Source of the DNA: Buttiauxella agrestis ATCC 33320
GTDB taxonomy: Bacteria; Pseudomonadota; Gammaproteobacteria; Enterobacterales; Enterobacteriaceae
DNA length: 64,000 nucleotides
Direction: 5' to 3'
Assembly (NCBI GenBank): GCA_024169445.1
Contig: JALKFA010000001.1
Location: 3,162,001-3,226,000 of the forward strand
Made by a program: the position numbers and the translations under genes. Below, piece by piece: positions 9,607 through 19,174 of the stretch; position 1 is the stretch's first letter, and the number at the start of each line of letters is the position of its first letter. The notes under the pieces were generated by a model that did not search any database, was not told where the DNA came from, and worked only from the letters and a program-made list of their open reading frames with translations.

Positions 9607-10110
9607 TTTAGTAATCTCAATCTTATATTGATGGTTGGCTTGATGGGCTAATAATAGAGGCTTAAATTAACTTCTGCAATAGGCGGGAATGTAAGGAATT
9701 CAAAATTCCATAATATTTTGTCGATTTATAAAAGAACATTAACTTAAATTTTGCTTCATACGGCGGGAAAACAAAACGTGGATAACTCACTTTTTCAACA
9801 ACAACCCTGATAGTAACAGGGGTTGTTGAGGCTCTAAATTGAGGTGTGACCGCATTAATGGTGAAATATCAACCTTTGGTATTATTGTCCAAAACAGTGG
9901 ATATTCTTAATAGATAATTATTATTAGGGATTCAATGAGTTCCATCGTATAGCAATGAAAATGCTGAAAACTCCGTAAGTTAAGTGCAGCGTGACGAACT
10001 TCAAACATCAGGTGCATAACAACCATTTTGCTCTACTACTTATATATCAGAAGAACAATACAGAATTTTTTCTTACAAACCTCAGGCAACGATAACTCTG
10101 TAACGGCTTA
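9607..10110. other. hns-tdk intergenic region
   Basis: These roughly 500 bases hold no credible gene. They carry the divergent promoters of hns and tdk in AT-rich DNA. A strong unexplained hairpin lies at 9799-9828: CAACAACCCTG pairs with CAGGGGTTGTTG around a 7-base loop. It lacks a T-run on either strand, so it is not an obvious terminator. I saw no other repeats or RNA gene here. Confidence 0.5.
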
Positions 10111-10119
10111 TGATATAAT
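10111..10119 (+). promoter_or_regulatory. Extended -10 promoter of tdk
   Basis: TGATATAAT is a TGn extended -10 with a consensus TATAAT hexamer, 44 bases before the tdk start. The -35 region is weak, as is common with extended -10 promoters. Confidence 0.6.
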
Positions 10120-10162
10120 CCGTGTTAATAATATTTACATTTTAACTCAGGCTAGCTGACCA

Positions 10163-10768
10163 ATGGCACAACTCTACTTTTACTATTCCGCAATGAATGC
10201 GGGTAAATCCACGGCATTACTGCAATCCTCATACAACTATCAAGAGCGCGGGATGCGTACGCTGGTGTATACCGCAGAAATTGACAACCGGTTTGGCTCT
10301 GGGAAGGTGAGTTCACGTATTGGATTATCGTCGCCCGCTAAGCTCTACAATGGCTCAACCCAATTATTCAATGAAATAAGTGAAGAGCATCAGCGTGATG
10401 CCGTGCATTGTGTTCTGGTGGATGAATGCCAGTTCCTGACACGCGATCAAGTACTAGCGTTATCAGACGTGGTGGATGAATTAGATATTCCCGTACTGTG
10501 TTATGGATTACGTACTGATTTTCAGGGCGAATTATTTGGCGGAAGCCGCTATTTATTAGCGTGGTCAGATAAGCTAGTAGAATTAAAAACTATTTGTTTC
10601 TGTGGTCGTAAAGCCAGTATGGTGTTGCGACTTGATCAGGAAGGCCGTCCATATAACCAGGGTGAGCAAGTGGTTATTGGTGGCAATGAACGTTATGTGT
10701 CGGTTTGCCGCAAGCATTATAAAGAAGCGCTACAAAAAGGCTCTCTGCAGGGCATCCAGAGCGCATAA
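10163..10768 (+). CDS. tdk: Thymidine kinase
   Basis: Tdk phosphorylates thymidine (and deoxyuridine) with ATP in the salvage pathway. The 201-residue protein has the P-loop SAMNAGKST (residues 10-18), the Asp-Glu motif [10 protein letters not shown] (about 84-93) and the zinc-binding CFCGRK with a later conserved Cys (VSVCRKHY). Length is close to the 205 of E. coli. It is monocistronic between hns and adhE. Confidence 0.97.
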   Translation: MAQLYFYYSAMNAGKSTALLQSSYNYQERGMRTLVYTAEIDNRFGSGKVSSRIGLSSPAKLYNGSTQLFNEISEEHQRDAVHCVLVDECQFLTRDQVLALSDVVDELDIPVLCYGLRTDFQGELFGGSRYLLAWSDKLVELKTICFCGRKASMVLRLDQEGRPYNQGEQVVIGGNERYVSVCRKHYKEALQKGSLQGIQSA

Positions 10769-10850
10769 AAAATAAAAGTGAGGGGAAGGCTAGTCTTTCT
10801 CGCTGGTCTTCGTGAAGGGCTGTACATTGCGAATTTGAAAAGCAGACATA

Positions 10851-10876
10851 AAAAAACCCGCCGAGGCGGGTTTTTT
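10851..10876. terminator. Bidirectional terminator between tdk and adhE
   Basis: AAAAAACCCGCC and GGCGGGTTTTTT form a perfect 12-bp stem with a 2-base loop. It can terminate tdk on the plus strand and adhE on the minus strand. Confidence 0.9.
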
Positions 10877-10890
10877 ATTAGGCTTTACAA

Positions 10891-13578
10891 TTAAGCGGTT
10901 TTCTTCGCTTTCTTGTCAGCTTTAGCTGCTGGAGCAGCTTCTTTTGCAGTCGATGCTGGCACGCTACCTTCTTCTACATAATCACGACCGTAGAAGGTAT
11001 CCATCAGAATCTGTTTCAGTTCAGAGATCAGTGGGTAACGCGGGTTAGCACCGGTACACTGGTCATCGAACGCATCTTCAGACAGTTTATCAACGTGAGC
11101 CAGGAAGTCAGCTTCCTGAACGCCTGCTTCGCGGATGGACTTAGGAATACCCAGTTCAGCCTTGATGCTTTCCAGCCATGCCAGCAGTTTTTCGATCTTA
11201 GCAGCAGTACGGTCGCCCGGTGCGCTCAGACCCAAGTGGTCTGCGATTTCAGCATAACGACGACGCGCTTGTGGGCGGTCATACTGGCTGAATGCAGTCT
11301 GCTTGGTTGGGTTGTCATTCGCGTTATAGCGGATAACGTTGGAAATCAAAAGGGCGTTCGCCAGACCGTGAGGAATGTGGAACTGTGAACCCAGTTTGTG
11401 CGCCATTGAGTGGCACACACCCAGGAAGGCGTTAGCAAACGCGATACCGGCGATGGTCGCAGCGTTGTGTACACGCTCACGAGCAACTGGGTTTTTAGCG
11501 CCTTCGTTGTAAGATGCTGGCAGGTTTTCTTTCAGCAGTTTCAGTGCTTGCAGAGCCTGACCGTCAGAGAATTCGCTAGCCAGTACGGAAACGTAAGCTT
11601 CCAGTGCGTGAGTAACGGCATCCAAACCACCGAAAGCACACAGGGACTTAGGCATATCCATCACCAGGTTGGCATCAACAATTGCCATATCTGGAGTCAG
11701 AGCGTAGTCCGCCAGCGGGTATTTCTGACCAGTTGCATCATCAGTTACAACAGCAAACGGGGTCACTTCTGAACCAGTACCGGAAGTGGTGGTAACCGCG
11801 ATCATTTTCGCTTTTACGCCCATTTTCGGGAACTTGTAGATACGCTTACGGATGTCCATGAAGCGCAGCGCCAGTTCTTCGAAGTGAGTTTCTGGGTGCT
11901 CGTACATAACCCACATGATTTTCGCAGCATCCATCGGTGAACCACCGCCCAGCGCGATGATCACGTCTGGTTTGAAGGAGTTCGCCAGCTCTGCACCTTT
12001 ACGTACCACGGTCAGAGTTGGATCCGCTTCTACTTCGAAGAATACTTCAGTTTCAACGCCAGCTGCTTTCAGAACAGAAGTGATCTGGTCTGCATAGCCG
12101 TTATTGAACAGGAAACGGTCGGTAACGATCATCGCACGTTTGTGACCATCAGTAATCACTTCGTCCAGCGCGATTGGCAGAGAGCCGCGGCGGAAGTAGA
12201 TAGATTTCGGAAGTTTATGCCACAACATGTTCTCAGCTCGCTTAGCAACGGTTTTCTTGTTGATCAGGTGCTTAGGACCCACGTTCTCAGAGATGGAGTT
12301 ACCACCCCATGAGCCACAACCCAGAGTCAGGGAAGGCGCGAGTTTGAAGTTGTACAGGTCACCGATACCACCCTGTGAAGCAGGGGTGTTGATCAGGATA
12401 CGTGCAGTTTTCATTTTGTCGCCGAAGTGCTTAACGCGCTCTGGCTGGTTGTCCTGGTCTGTGTACAGGCAAGAGGTGTGGCCGATGCCGCCCATCTCAA
12501 CCAGTTTCTCAGCTTTAACAACAGCGTCTTCGAAGCTCTTAGCACGATACATAGCCAGAGTTGGAGACAGTTTTTCGTGAGCGAATGGCTCCGAATCGTC
12601 AACAACGCTAACTTCACCAATCAGGATCTTGGTGTCAGCCGGTACAGTGAAGCCTGCCAGTTCAGCAATTTTAGTTGCTGGCTGACCAACGATAGCGGCG
12701 TTCAGTGCGCCGTTTTTCAGGATGATGTCCTGAACAGCTTTCAGCTCTTTACCCTGCAGCATGTAGCCGCCGTGGGATGCAAAACGTTCGCGCACTGCAT
12801 TGTATGCAGAGTCAACAACGATAACTGATTGCTCGGAAGCACAGATTACGCCGTTATCGAAGGTTTTAGACATCAGGATAGAAGCAACAACACGTTTGAT
12901 GTCGGCAGTTTCGTCAACAACAACAGGGGTGTTACCTGCGCCAACACCGATTGCTGGTTTACCGGAGCTATATGCTGCTTTAACCATGCCTGGACCACCG
13001 GTTGCCAGAATCATGTTGATATCTGGGTGGTGCATCAGAGCGTTAGACAGTTCGACAGATGGCTGGTCAATCCAACCAATCAGATCTTTAGGTGCACCAG
13101 CAGCGATAGCAGCTTGCAGAACGATGTCTGCGGCTTTATTGGTCGCGTCTTTTGCACGTGGGTGTGGAGAGAAGATGATCGCGTTACGAGTCTTCAGGCT
13201 GATCAGAGATTTAAAGATAGCCGTTGAAGTTGGGTTAGTCGTTGGCACGATACCGCAGATGATACCGATTGGCTCAGCGATAGTGATAGTCCCGAAGGTG
13301 TGGTCTTCATCCAACACACCGCAGGTTTTCTCATCTTTATAGGCGTTGTAGATATACTCAGAAGCAAAGTGGTTTTTGATCACTTTATCTTCAACAATAC
13401 CCATGCCTGATTCGGCAACGGCCAGTTTCGCGAGAGGGATTCGAGCATCAGCGGCAGCCAGAGCGGCGGCGCGGAAGATTTTATCAACTTGCTCTTGAGT
13501 AAAGTTGGCATATTCACGCTGGGCTTTCTTGACGCGCTCTACAAGTGCGTTAAGTTCAGCGACATTAGTTACAGCCAT
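10891..13578 (-). CDS. adhE: Bifunctional acetaldehyde-CoA/alcohol dehydrogenase AdhE
   Basis: AdhE converts acetyl-CoA to acetaldehyde and then ethanol, regenerating NAD+ during fermentation, and assembles into helical filaments (spirosomes). The N-terminal aldehyde dehydrogenase half carries the catalytic Cys in NGVICASEQSV. The C-terminal iron-dependent alcohol dehydrogenase half carries GGGSPMDAAK and the metal-binding His cluster around GVCHSMAHKLGSQFHIPHG. The start MAVTNVAELN at 13578, after AGGAG, gives 895 residues, near the usual 891. The longer reading frame upstream lies in the leader and is not coding. The tail after about residue 870 is rich in Ala and Lys, as in relatives. Confidence 0.97.
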   Translation of the reverse strand: MAVTNVAELNALVERVKKAQREYANFTQEQVDKIFRAAALAAADARIPLAKLAVAESGMGIVEDKVIKNHFASEYIYNAYKDEKTCGVLDEDHTFGTITIAEPIGIICGIVPTTNPTSTAIFKSLISLKTRNAIIFSPHPRAKDATNKAADIVLQAAIAAGAPKDLIGWIDQPSVELSNALMHHPDINMILATGGPGMVKAAYSSGKPAIGVGAGNTPVVVDETADIKRVVASILMSKTFDNGVICASEQSVIVVDSAYNAVRERFASHGGYMLQGKELKAVQDIILKNGALNAAIVGQPATKIAELAGFTVPADTKILIGEVSVVDDSEPFAHEKLSPTLAMYRAKSFEDAVVKAEKLVEMGGIGHTSCLYTDQDNQPERVKHFGDKMKTARILINTPASQGGIGDLYNFKLAPSLTLGCGSWGGNSISENVGPKHLINKKTVAKRAENMLWHKLPKSIYFRRGSLPIALDEVITDGHKRAMIVTDRFLFNNGYADQITSVLKAAGVETEVFFEVEADPTLTVVRKGAELANSFKPDVIIALGGGSPMDAAKIMWVMYEHPETHFEELALRFMDIRKRIYKFPKMGVKAKMIAVTTTSGTGSEVTPFAVVTDDATGQKYPLADYALTPDMAIVDANLVMDMPKSLCAFGGLDAVTHALEAYVSVLASEFSDGQALQALKLLKENLPASYNEGAKNPVARERVHNAATIAGIAFANAFLGVCHSMAHKLGSQFHIPHGLANALLISNVIRYNANDNPTKQTAFSQYDRPQARRRYAEIADHLGLSAPGDRTAAKIEKLLAWLESIKAELGIPKSIREAGVQEADFLAHVDKLSEDAFDDQCTGANPRYPLISELKQILMDTFYGRDYVEEGSVPASTAKEAAPAAKADKKAKKTA

Positions 13579-13870
13579 AATGCTCTCCTGATAATGTTTA
13601 AACTCTTTTAGTAAATGAGCTGCTCGAGTCGACAGTATAGTCAGCGGGCAACAGCTTGCGTAGAAGAGGGCCACGACTATCCAAAAACTTCCCAAAACAT
13701 CTTGCTGATTTACTAAAAGAGCCTTATCGAAAAAACCTATTCATGGTCTGAATCATACGCTCTTCAGATGTTTCCAAGAGTACTCACTTCTGAGTAGGTT
13801 TTTTGTGACTTGCATCACATTATCCTAAGGCTGACTCCATTCAGCATGACAGATTCAGGTTATTGATAAG
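13579..13870 (-). promoter_or_regulatory. Structured adhE leader
   Basis: On the minus strand the leader contains two nested long-range inverted repeats. GCTCTTTTAGTAAAT (around 13708-13722) pairs with ATTTACTAAAAGAG (13603-13616), a 14-bp perfect core ending about 15 bases before the AGGAG ribosome site. Upstream, AAAAAACCTACTCA pairs with TGAATAGGTTTTTT (one mismatch), ending in a T-run like an attenuator. In E. coli the adhE leader is about 290 nt, folds over the ribosome site and needs RNase III for translation; these repeats fit that. A 10-codon reading frame (13724-13756, MIQTMNRFFR) lies between the repeats. Confidence 0.6.
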
Positions 13871-14057
13871 TCTTTAAAATTCTTGTCACAGCAAAGCTAA
13901 AACAAACTACCATATTTTCAACAAGTGAGTAACAATATTGTTTAATATCGCAATTGCGCATAAAAGTAGTTATCTATGCTGCGAAAGGGCGTAGCGCCAG
14001 AACTGGTTTTCCATTACATTACCGCGGCCTTTGCTACGTTCATTTGCGGAGTTTTTA

Positions 14058-14705
14058 GTGGCTCAATCCTTATTTGATTTGCCAACCTATTTTAAGTTCT
14101 TTATTGGCCTGTTCGCGCTGGTAAACCCAGTTGGGATCATTCCCGTGTTTATCAGCATGACCAGCTACCAAACCGCGTTGGCGAGGAATAAAACAAACCT
14201 TACCGCCAACCTGTCAGTAGCGATTATTTTATGGACGTCGTTGTTCCTCGGTGACGGTATCCTCCAATTATTCGGCATATCAATTGATTCCTTCCGAATT
14301 GCCGGCGGCATTCTGGTGGTGACCATTGCGATGTCGATGATCAGCGGTAAACTGGGTGAAGATAAACAGAACAAACAAGAAAAATCAGAAAGTGCTATTC
14401 GCGAAAGCGTAGGCGTCGTTCCGTTAGCTCTTCCATTAATGGCAGGTCCTGGTGCAATCAGTTCGACTATTGTCTGGGGCACGCGATACCACAGTTGGAA
14501 TTATTTAATCGGTTTTACGATTGCCATTGCGCTCTTTGCTTTTTGCTGTTGGTTAGTTTTCCGTCTAGCTCCTTTGCTAGTGCGCCTGTTAGGGCAAACG
14601 GGGATTAACGTTATTACCCGTATAATGGGTCTGTTATTGATGGCTCTGGGTATTGAATTTATTGTGACTGGTCTGAAAACCATTTTCCCAGGATTATTAA
14701 GTTAG
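14058..14705 (+). CDS. ychE: MarC-family membrane protein YchE
   Basis: YchE is an integral inner-membrane protein with six predicted hydrophobic segments. It belongs to the MarC/YchE family (UPF0056), whose substrate is unknown; the family is not responsible for multidrug resistance. Motifs visible are FALVNPVGIIPVF near residues 19-31 and LMAGPGAISSTIVWG. The GTG at 14058 follows GCGGAG with a good spacing and gives 215 residues, the E. coli length. A TTG at 14031 would add nine residues. It sits between adhE (divergent) and the opp operon, as in E. coli. Confidence 0.92.
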   Translation: MAQSLFDLPTYFKFFIGLFALVNPVGIIPVFISMTSYQTALARNKTNLTANLSVAIILWTSLFLGDGILQLFGISIDSFRIAGGILVVTIAMSMISGKLGEDKQNKQEKSESAIRESVGVVPLALPLMAGPGAISSTIVWGTRYHSWNYLIGFTIAIALFAFCCWLVFRLAPLLVRLLGQTGINVITRIMGLLLMALGIEFIVTGLKTIFPGLLS

Positions 14706-14730
14706 TTCTGCTGAAAGCTACATATGAAAA

Positions 14731-14758
14731 AGCAGAATAACCATTCTGCTTTTTTTTT
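14731..14758 (+). terminator. Terminator of ychE
   Basis: AGCAGAAT-AACC-ATTCTGCT is followed by an uninterrupted run of T, 25 bases after the stop. Confidence 0.9.
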
Positions 14759-15467
14759 GTTAAATTCCCACCAACTGATTTGAATCATAAGCGCTGCTGT
14801 TCTTTTCACTAGAAAACCATTCATAAGAAAATGCTTTGGAAACCGTATATTAGCGGCCCCGGCATTTGTCCGTTGTACATAAAGTTAACAATCAAATCGT
14901 TATTTAACTAACCCTACACAATGATGCTTGCTGCGGCTTTATTGAGATGATATTAGTTAATCAAGCTGTCTTGCAGATGAATGTGCTAAAAAATAACCAA
15001 TTGTTAATTTTATGTGAACGATAGTGTGTTGTGTTCATGTTGCAACAGAACAAACCAGATTAACACTACAATTTCTTTATTTTTTAGCGTGTTAACTCGA
15101 CAAAATGCATTGATGCAGCATCTTTCCAGACGACGTTCTGGATAGATAAAAGAGAAATGGTTAACAAATTTGCAAATTGTATTGGCGGGAATTAGGTGCT
15201 TTTGATACTTTCCGGACAACACAATTATCTGAAAAATGTTTCATTTACAGATGACTCATCAAAATCAACCTCAGTACAGGGTAGGTTGATTAAGAATCGA
15301 CGGAGCAGGGTGCCATAAAGAGCATCCCCCAAATAAAGTCGGTGATAGCAAGTAAGACAAAAAATAAAGCCTGGCAGTTGCATAACGCTCTTGCACTGTA
15401 AAGGAACCCCTGAGGGGAAGAGGCTGGCTTTCGGGTCGGTAATTATAATGAGTGGAGTATCAACACA
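14759..15467 (+). promoter_or_regulatory. Long oppA upstream region
   Basis: About 700 bases, AT-rich, without a convincing gene. The short reverse-strand frame near 15010-15222 has no family resemblance that I recognise. In E. coli the opp promoter lies far upstream of oppA, and the transcript leader is targeted by the sRNA GcvB at the CA-rich start region. The bases just before the ATG here (TATCAACACAATG) have that CA-rich character. A GC-rich hairpin-like stretch GGAACCCCTGAGGGGAAG lies at about 15401-15418. I cannot place the promoter with confidence. Confidence 0.4.
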
Positions 15468-17102
15468 ATGTCCATCATCACAAAAAAAAGTCTGGTAGCA
15501 GCAAGCATTTTATCCGCGCTAATCGTAGGCAATGTGGCCATGGCGGCCGAAGTTCCTGCCGGTGTTCAACTGTCAGAAAAGCAAACGTTGATTCGCAATA
15601 ACGGTGCTGAACCACAGTCTTTGGACCCAAACAAAATTGAAGGTGTTCCTGAGTCAAACGTGAGCCGTGACCTGTTTGAAGGCTTACTGATTACCTCTCC
15701 AAAAGACGGCCACCCAATTCCGGGCGTGGCAGAGTCCTGGGATAATAAAGATTTTAAAGTCTGGACCTTCCATCTGCGTAAAGATGCGAAATGGTCTAAC
15801 GGCGAGCCAGTCACGGCACAAGATTTCGTCTATAGCTGGCAGCGTCTGGTTGATCCAAATACTGCTTCCCCATACGCAAGCTACCCGCAATACGGCCATA
15901 TCGTAAACGTTGATGCCATCATCGACGGCAAAATGAAACCAAGTGAACTGGGCGTAAAAGCCATTGACGACCACACGCTGGAAGTCACTCTGAGCGAGCC
16001 TGTTCCTTACTTCTACAAACTTCTGGTTAACCCGGCGATGTCCCCGGTGAATAAAGCGGCCATTGAGAAGTTTGGTGAGAAGTGGACCCAACCTGCCAAC
16101 ATCGTGAGCAACGGTGCTTACAAACTGAAGGACTGGGTGGTTAACGAACGTATCGTGATGGAGCGTAATACCAATTATTGGGATAACGCGAAAACTGTTA
16201 TTTCACAAATTACTTATCTGCCAATCTCTTCTGAAGTCACGGATGTTAACCGCTACCGCAGCGGCGAGATTGACATGACATATAACAACCTGCCAATCGA
16301 ACTGTTCCAGAAGCTGAAAAAAGAAATTCCAGCTGAAGTACACGTTGACCCGTATCTGTGTACTTATTACTACGAAATCAACAACCAGAAAGCTCCGTTT
16401 AACGATGTGCGCGTCCGTACCGCTCTGAAACTGGGCCTGGATCGTGACATCATCGTTAATAAAGTGAAGGCGCAGGGCGATCTGCCAGCTTACGGCTACA
16501 CGCCTCCTTATGCTGACGGTGCAAAACTGACTAAACCTGAGTGGTTCTCATGGACTCAGGAAAAACGTAACGAAGAAGCTAAGAAATTGCTGGCTGAAGC
16601 GGGCTACACCAAAGACAAACCGCTGACCTTCGACCTGCTGTACAACACTTCCGATCTGCACAAGAAACTGGCCATCGCTGCCGCTTCTATCTGGCAGAAA
16701 AACCTCGGTGTGAACGTTAAGCTGGTAAACCAGGAGTGGAAAACCTTCCTTGATACTCGTCACCAGGGCAACTACAACGTTGCACGTGCTGGCTGGTGTG
16801 CGGATTACAACGAACCGACTTCCTTCCTGAACACCATGTTGTCTGGCAGCTCAATGAACACCGCGCATTATAAGAGCCCGGCCTTTGACGCCATCATGGC
16901 GGAATCGCTGAAAGCAACAGATGAAGCACAACGTGCCGCCGCGTACGATAAAGCGGAACAGCAGTTGGGCAAAGATTCTGCAATCGTTCCGGTTTATTAC
17001 TACGTGAACGCCCGTCTGGTGAAACCATGGGTAGGCGGTTATACCGGCAAAGACCCGATGGATAATATCTATACTAAAGATATGTATATCATCAAACATT
17101 AA
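15468..17102 (+). CDS. oppA: Periplasmic oligopeptide-binding protein OppA
   Basis: OppA captures oligopeptides (typically 2-5 residues) in the periplasm and hands them to OppBCDF. The Sec signal peptide MSIITKKSLVAASILSALIV ends with AMA before AEVPAGVQ. The 544-residue length is normal for the SBP_bac_5 family. Typical solute-binding blocks are EPQSLDPNK near the mature N-terminus and GWCADYNEPTSFLNTMLS near residue 443. It is the first gene of oppABCDF, separated from oppB by a 217-base gap holding a large palindrome. That allows more OppA than membrane subunits to be made. Confidence 0.97.
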   Translation: MSIITKKSLVAASILSALIVGNVAMAAEVPAGVQLSEKQTLIRNNGAEPQSLDPNKIEGVPESNVSRDLFEGLLITSPKDGHPIPGVAESWDNKDFKVWTFHLRKDAKWSNGEPVTAQDFVYSWQRLVDPNTASPYASYPQYGHIVNVDAIIDGKMKPSELGVKAIDDHTLEVTLSEPVPYFYKLLVNPAMSPVNKAAIEKFGEKWTQPANIVSNGAYKLKDWVVNERIVMERNTNYWDNAKTVISQITYLPISSEVTDVNRYRSGEIDMTYNNLPIELFQKLKKEIPAEVHVDPYLCTYYYEINNQKAPFNDVRVRTALKLGLDRDIIVNKVKAQGDLPAYGYTPPYADGAKLTKPEWFSWTQEKRNEEAKKLLAEAGYTKDKPLTFDLLYNTSDLHKKLAIAAASIWQKNLGVNVKLVNQEWKTFLDTRHQGNYNVARAGWCADYNEPTSFLNTMLSGSSMNTAHYKSPAFDAIMAESLKATDEAQRAAAYDKAEQQLGKDSAIVPVYYYVNARLVKPWVGGYTGKDPMDNIYTKDMYIIKH

Positions 17103-17112
17103 TGGCAATTCG

Positions 17113-17269
17113 TGGGGTAAGTTTTACCCTTCATACTTCACGCTGCAGGTGCGTTAACTGCGCTCATTCACCCCAGTCACATAGTTTGTCTATGTTCCTG
17201 GGGATTCATGAGTTTGTTGCCTTCCTGCAACGTGAATTATTTAGGGTAAAAAGGGTAGGACTTACCCCA
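17113..17269. repeat. 157-bp palindromic intergenic repeat between oppA and oppB
   Basis: The outer arms TGGGGTAAG and CTTACCCCA are perfect inverted repeats. Further in, TACCCTTCATACTTCACGCTGCAG pairs approximately with the right side CCTGCAACGTGAATTATTTAGGGTA, and CACCCCAG with CTGGGG. The inner part belongs to the same family as copies at 24023, 37903, 39601 and 56535. Within the opp transcript it would form a long stem between oppA and oppB. Confidence 0.8.
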
Positions 17270-17319
17270 TCGTGTCTTATTTAATCGCATGCTAAAGGCA
17301 CAGCCAGAAGGTACGGGCA

Positions 17320-18240
17320 ATGTTGAAATTTATTCTACGTCGTTGTCTGGAAGCAATTCCGACACTCTTTATTCTTATAACTATTTCATTCTTCATGATG
17401 CGTCTTGCGCCGGGTAGTCCATTCACCAGCGAACGCGCGCTTCCGCCAGAAGTGATGGCGAACATCGAAGCTAAATATCATTTAAACGATCCAATCACGA
17501 CACAGTATTTCAGTTATTTGAAACAACTGGCGCACGGTGATTTTGGCCCGTCATTTAAATACAAAGATTATTCAGTAAACGATTTGGTCGCCTCAAGCTT
17601 CCCTGTCTCGGCAAAATTAGGTGCTGCTGCATTTATCTTTGCGCTTGTTTTAGGTGTTTTAGCGGGGGTCATCGCCGCACTGAATCAAAATACCAAATGG
17701 GATTACGCCGTAATGGGGGTGGCCATGACGGGGGTTGTTATCCCGAGTTTCGTGGTGGCGCCATTACTGGTTCTGATATTTGCGATAACACTTAAGTGGC
17801 TGCCCGGAGGCGGGTGGAACGGCGGTGCCATTCAATACATGATCCTGCCGATGGTTGCACTTTCATTAGCTTATATTGCGAGTATCGCGCGTATCACTCG
17901 TGGCTCAATGATTGAAGTGCTGCACTCTAACTTCATCCGTACAGCTCGCGCTAAAGGTTTGCCAATGCGCCGCATTATTTTGCGCCACGCGTTGAAACCG
18001 GCTCTGTTACCCGTACTGTCATATTTGGGCCCAGCTTTTGTCGGTATTATCACCGGCTCGATGGTGATCGAAACCATTTACGGGTTACCGGGTATTGGCC
18101 AGTTGTTCGTAAACGGAGCGTTGAACCGTGACTACTCACTGGTTCTGAGCCTCACCATTCTGGTAGGCGCGCTGACGATTCTCTTTAACGCGATTGTTGA
18201 CGTGCTGTACGCCGTTATCGATCCAAAAATCCGTTACTGA
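17320..18240 (+). CDS. oppB: Oligopeptide ABC transporter permease OppB
   Basis: OppB is one of the two inner-membrane permeases forming the peptide channel. The 306-residue protein begins MLKFILRRCLEAIPTLFILI, has six hydrophobic segments, and carries the EAA loop of type-I importers (RTARAKGLPMRRIILRHALKPALLPV, about residues 207-232) that contacts OppD/OppF. It follows oppA after a palindrome-containing gap and is followed by oppC after 14 bases. Confidence 0.97.
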   Translation: MLKFILRRCLEAIPTLFILITISFFMMRLAPGSPFTSERALPPEVMANIEAKYHLNDPITTQYFSYLKQLAHGDFGPSFKYKDYSVNDLVASSFPVSAKLGAAAFIFALVLGVLAGVIAALNQNTKWDYAVMGVAMTGVVIPSFVVAPLLVLIFAITLKWLPGGGWNGGAIQYMILPMVALSLAYIASIARITRGSMIEVLHSNFIRTARAKGLPMRRIILRHALKPALLPVLSYLGPAFVGIITGSMVIETIYGLPGIGQLFVNGALNRDYSLVLSLTILVGALTILFNAIVDVLYAVIDPKIRY

Positions 18241-18254
18241 CACTGGAGTTCGCC

Positions 18255-19163
18255 ATGATGTTGAGTAAGAAAAACAGCGAGGCGCTGGAAAACTTCAGTG
18301 AAAAACTAGAAGTAGAAGGCCGTAGCCTTTGGCAAGATGCCCGTCGCCGTTTTATGCATAACCGTGCCGCGGTTGCCAGTTTGATTGTTCTGGCGATTAT
18401 CGCGCTGTTCGTGGCCTTTGCGCCGATGCTGTCGCAGTTTAGCTACTTTGATACCGACTGGGGAATGATGTCGGCAGCACCAGATATGGAATCCGGGCAC
18501 TACTTTGGCACAGACTCCTCCGGTCGAGATCTGTTAGTTCGCGTGGCAATCGGCGGGCGTATTTCTCTGATGGTGGGTGTCGCTGCGGCGCTGGTCGCGG
18601 TAGTCGTTGGCACATTATACGGCTCGCTCGCGGGTTATCTGGGCGGTAAAACCGACTCAGTGATGATGCGCTTGCTGGAAATCCTCAACTCCTTCCCATT
18701 CATGTTCTTCGTCATTTTGCTGGTGACCTTCTTTGGGCAAAACATCCTGCTGATTTTTGTGGCAATCGGGATGGTTTCCTGGCTGGATATGGCGCGTATC
18801 GTCCGTGGCCAAACTCTGAGCCTGAAACGTAAAGAGTTCATCGAAGCAGCCCAGGTTGGCGGTGTCTCTACCGTTAACATCGTTGTTCGTCACATTGTAC
18901 CAAACGTACTCGGCGTGGTGGTGGTTTATGCCTCGCTGCTGGTGCCAAGCATGATCCTGTTCGAATCTTTCCTGAGCTTCCTGGGTCTGGGTACACAAGA
19001 GCCATTAAGTAGCTGGGGTGCATTGCTGAGCGATGGTGCCAACTCCATGGAAGTATCCCCATGGTTGCTGATGTTCCCGGCAGGCTTCCTGGTTATCACT
19101 CTGTTCTGTTTCAACTTTATCGGCGATGGCCTGCGTGATGCCCTCGACCCGAAAGATCGTTAA
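18255..19163 (+). CDS. oppC: Oligopeptide ABC transporter permease OppC
   Basis: OppC pairs with OppB in the membrane. The 302-residue protein has an N-terminal cytoplasmic extension (about residues 1-38), six membrane segments and the EAA loop [21 protein letters not shown] (about 196-216). The start [14 protein letters not shown] is the usual one. It lies between oppB and oppD with short gaps on both sides, in one operon. Confidence 0.97.
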   Translation: MMLSKKNSEALENFSEKLEVEGRSLWQDARRRFMHNRAAVASLIVLAIIALFVAFAPMLSQFSYFDTDWGMMSAAPDMESGHYFGTDSSGRDLLVRVAIGGRISLMVGVAAALVAVVVGTLYGSLAGYLGGKTDSVMMRLLEILNSFPFMFFVILLVTFFGQNILLIFVAIGMVSWLDMARIVRGQTLSLKRKEFIEAAQVGGVSTVNIVVRHIVPNVLGVVVVYASLLVPSMILFESFLSFLGLGTQEPLSSWGALLSDGANSMEVSPWLLMFPAGFLVITLFCFNFIGDGLRDALDPKDR

Positions 19164-19174
19164 GGAGTGCCGCG

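Noticed and set aside
12800-13342. 180-codon plus-strand open frame
   Set aside because: It is antisense to the well-supported adhE and lacks any known motif.
15010-15222. 70-codon minus-strand frame upstream of oppA
   Set aside because: It has no family, no clear ribosome site, and lies in AT-rich leader DNA.
17113-17269. ERIC element
   Set aside because: Length of about 127-157 bp suggested ERIC, but the characteristic ERIC core bases are absent; the sequence belongs to the TATACCC palindromic family instead.
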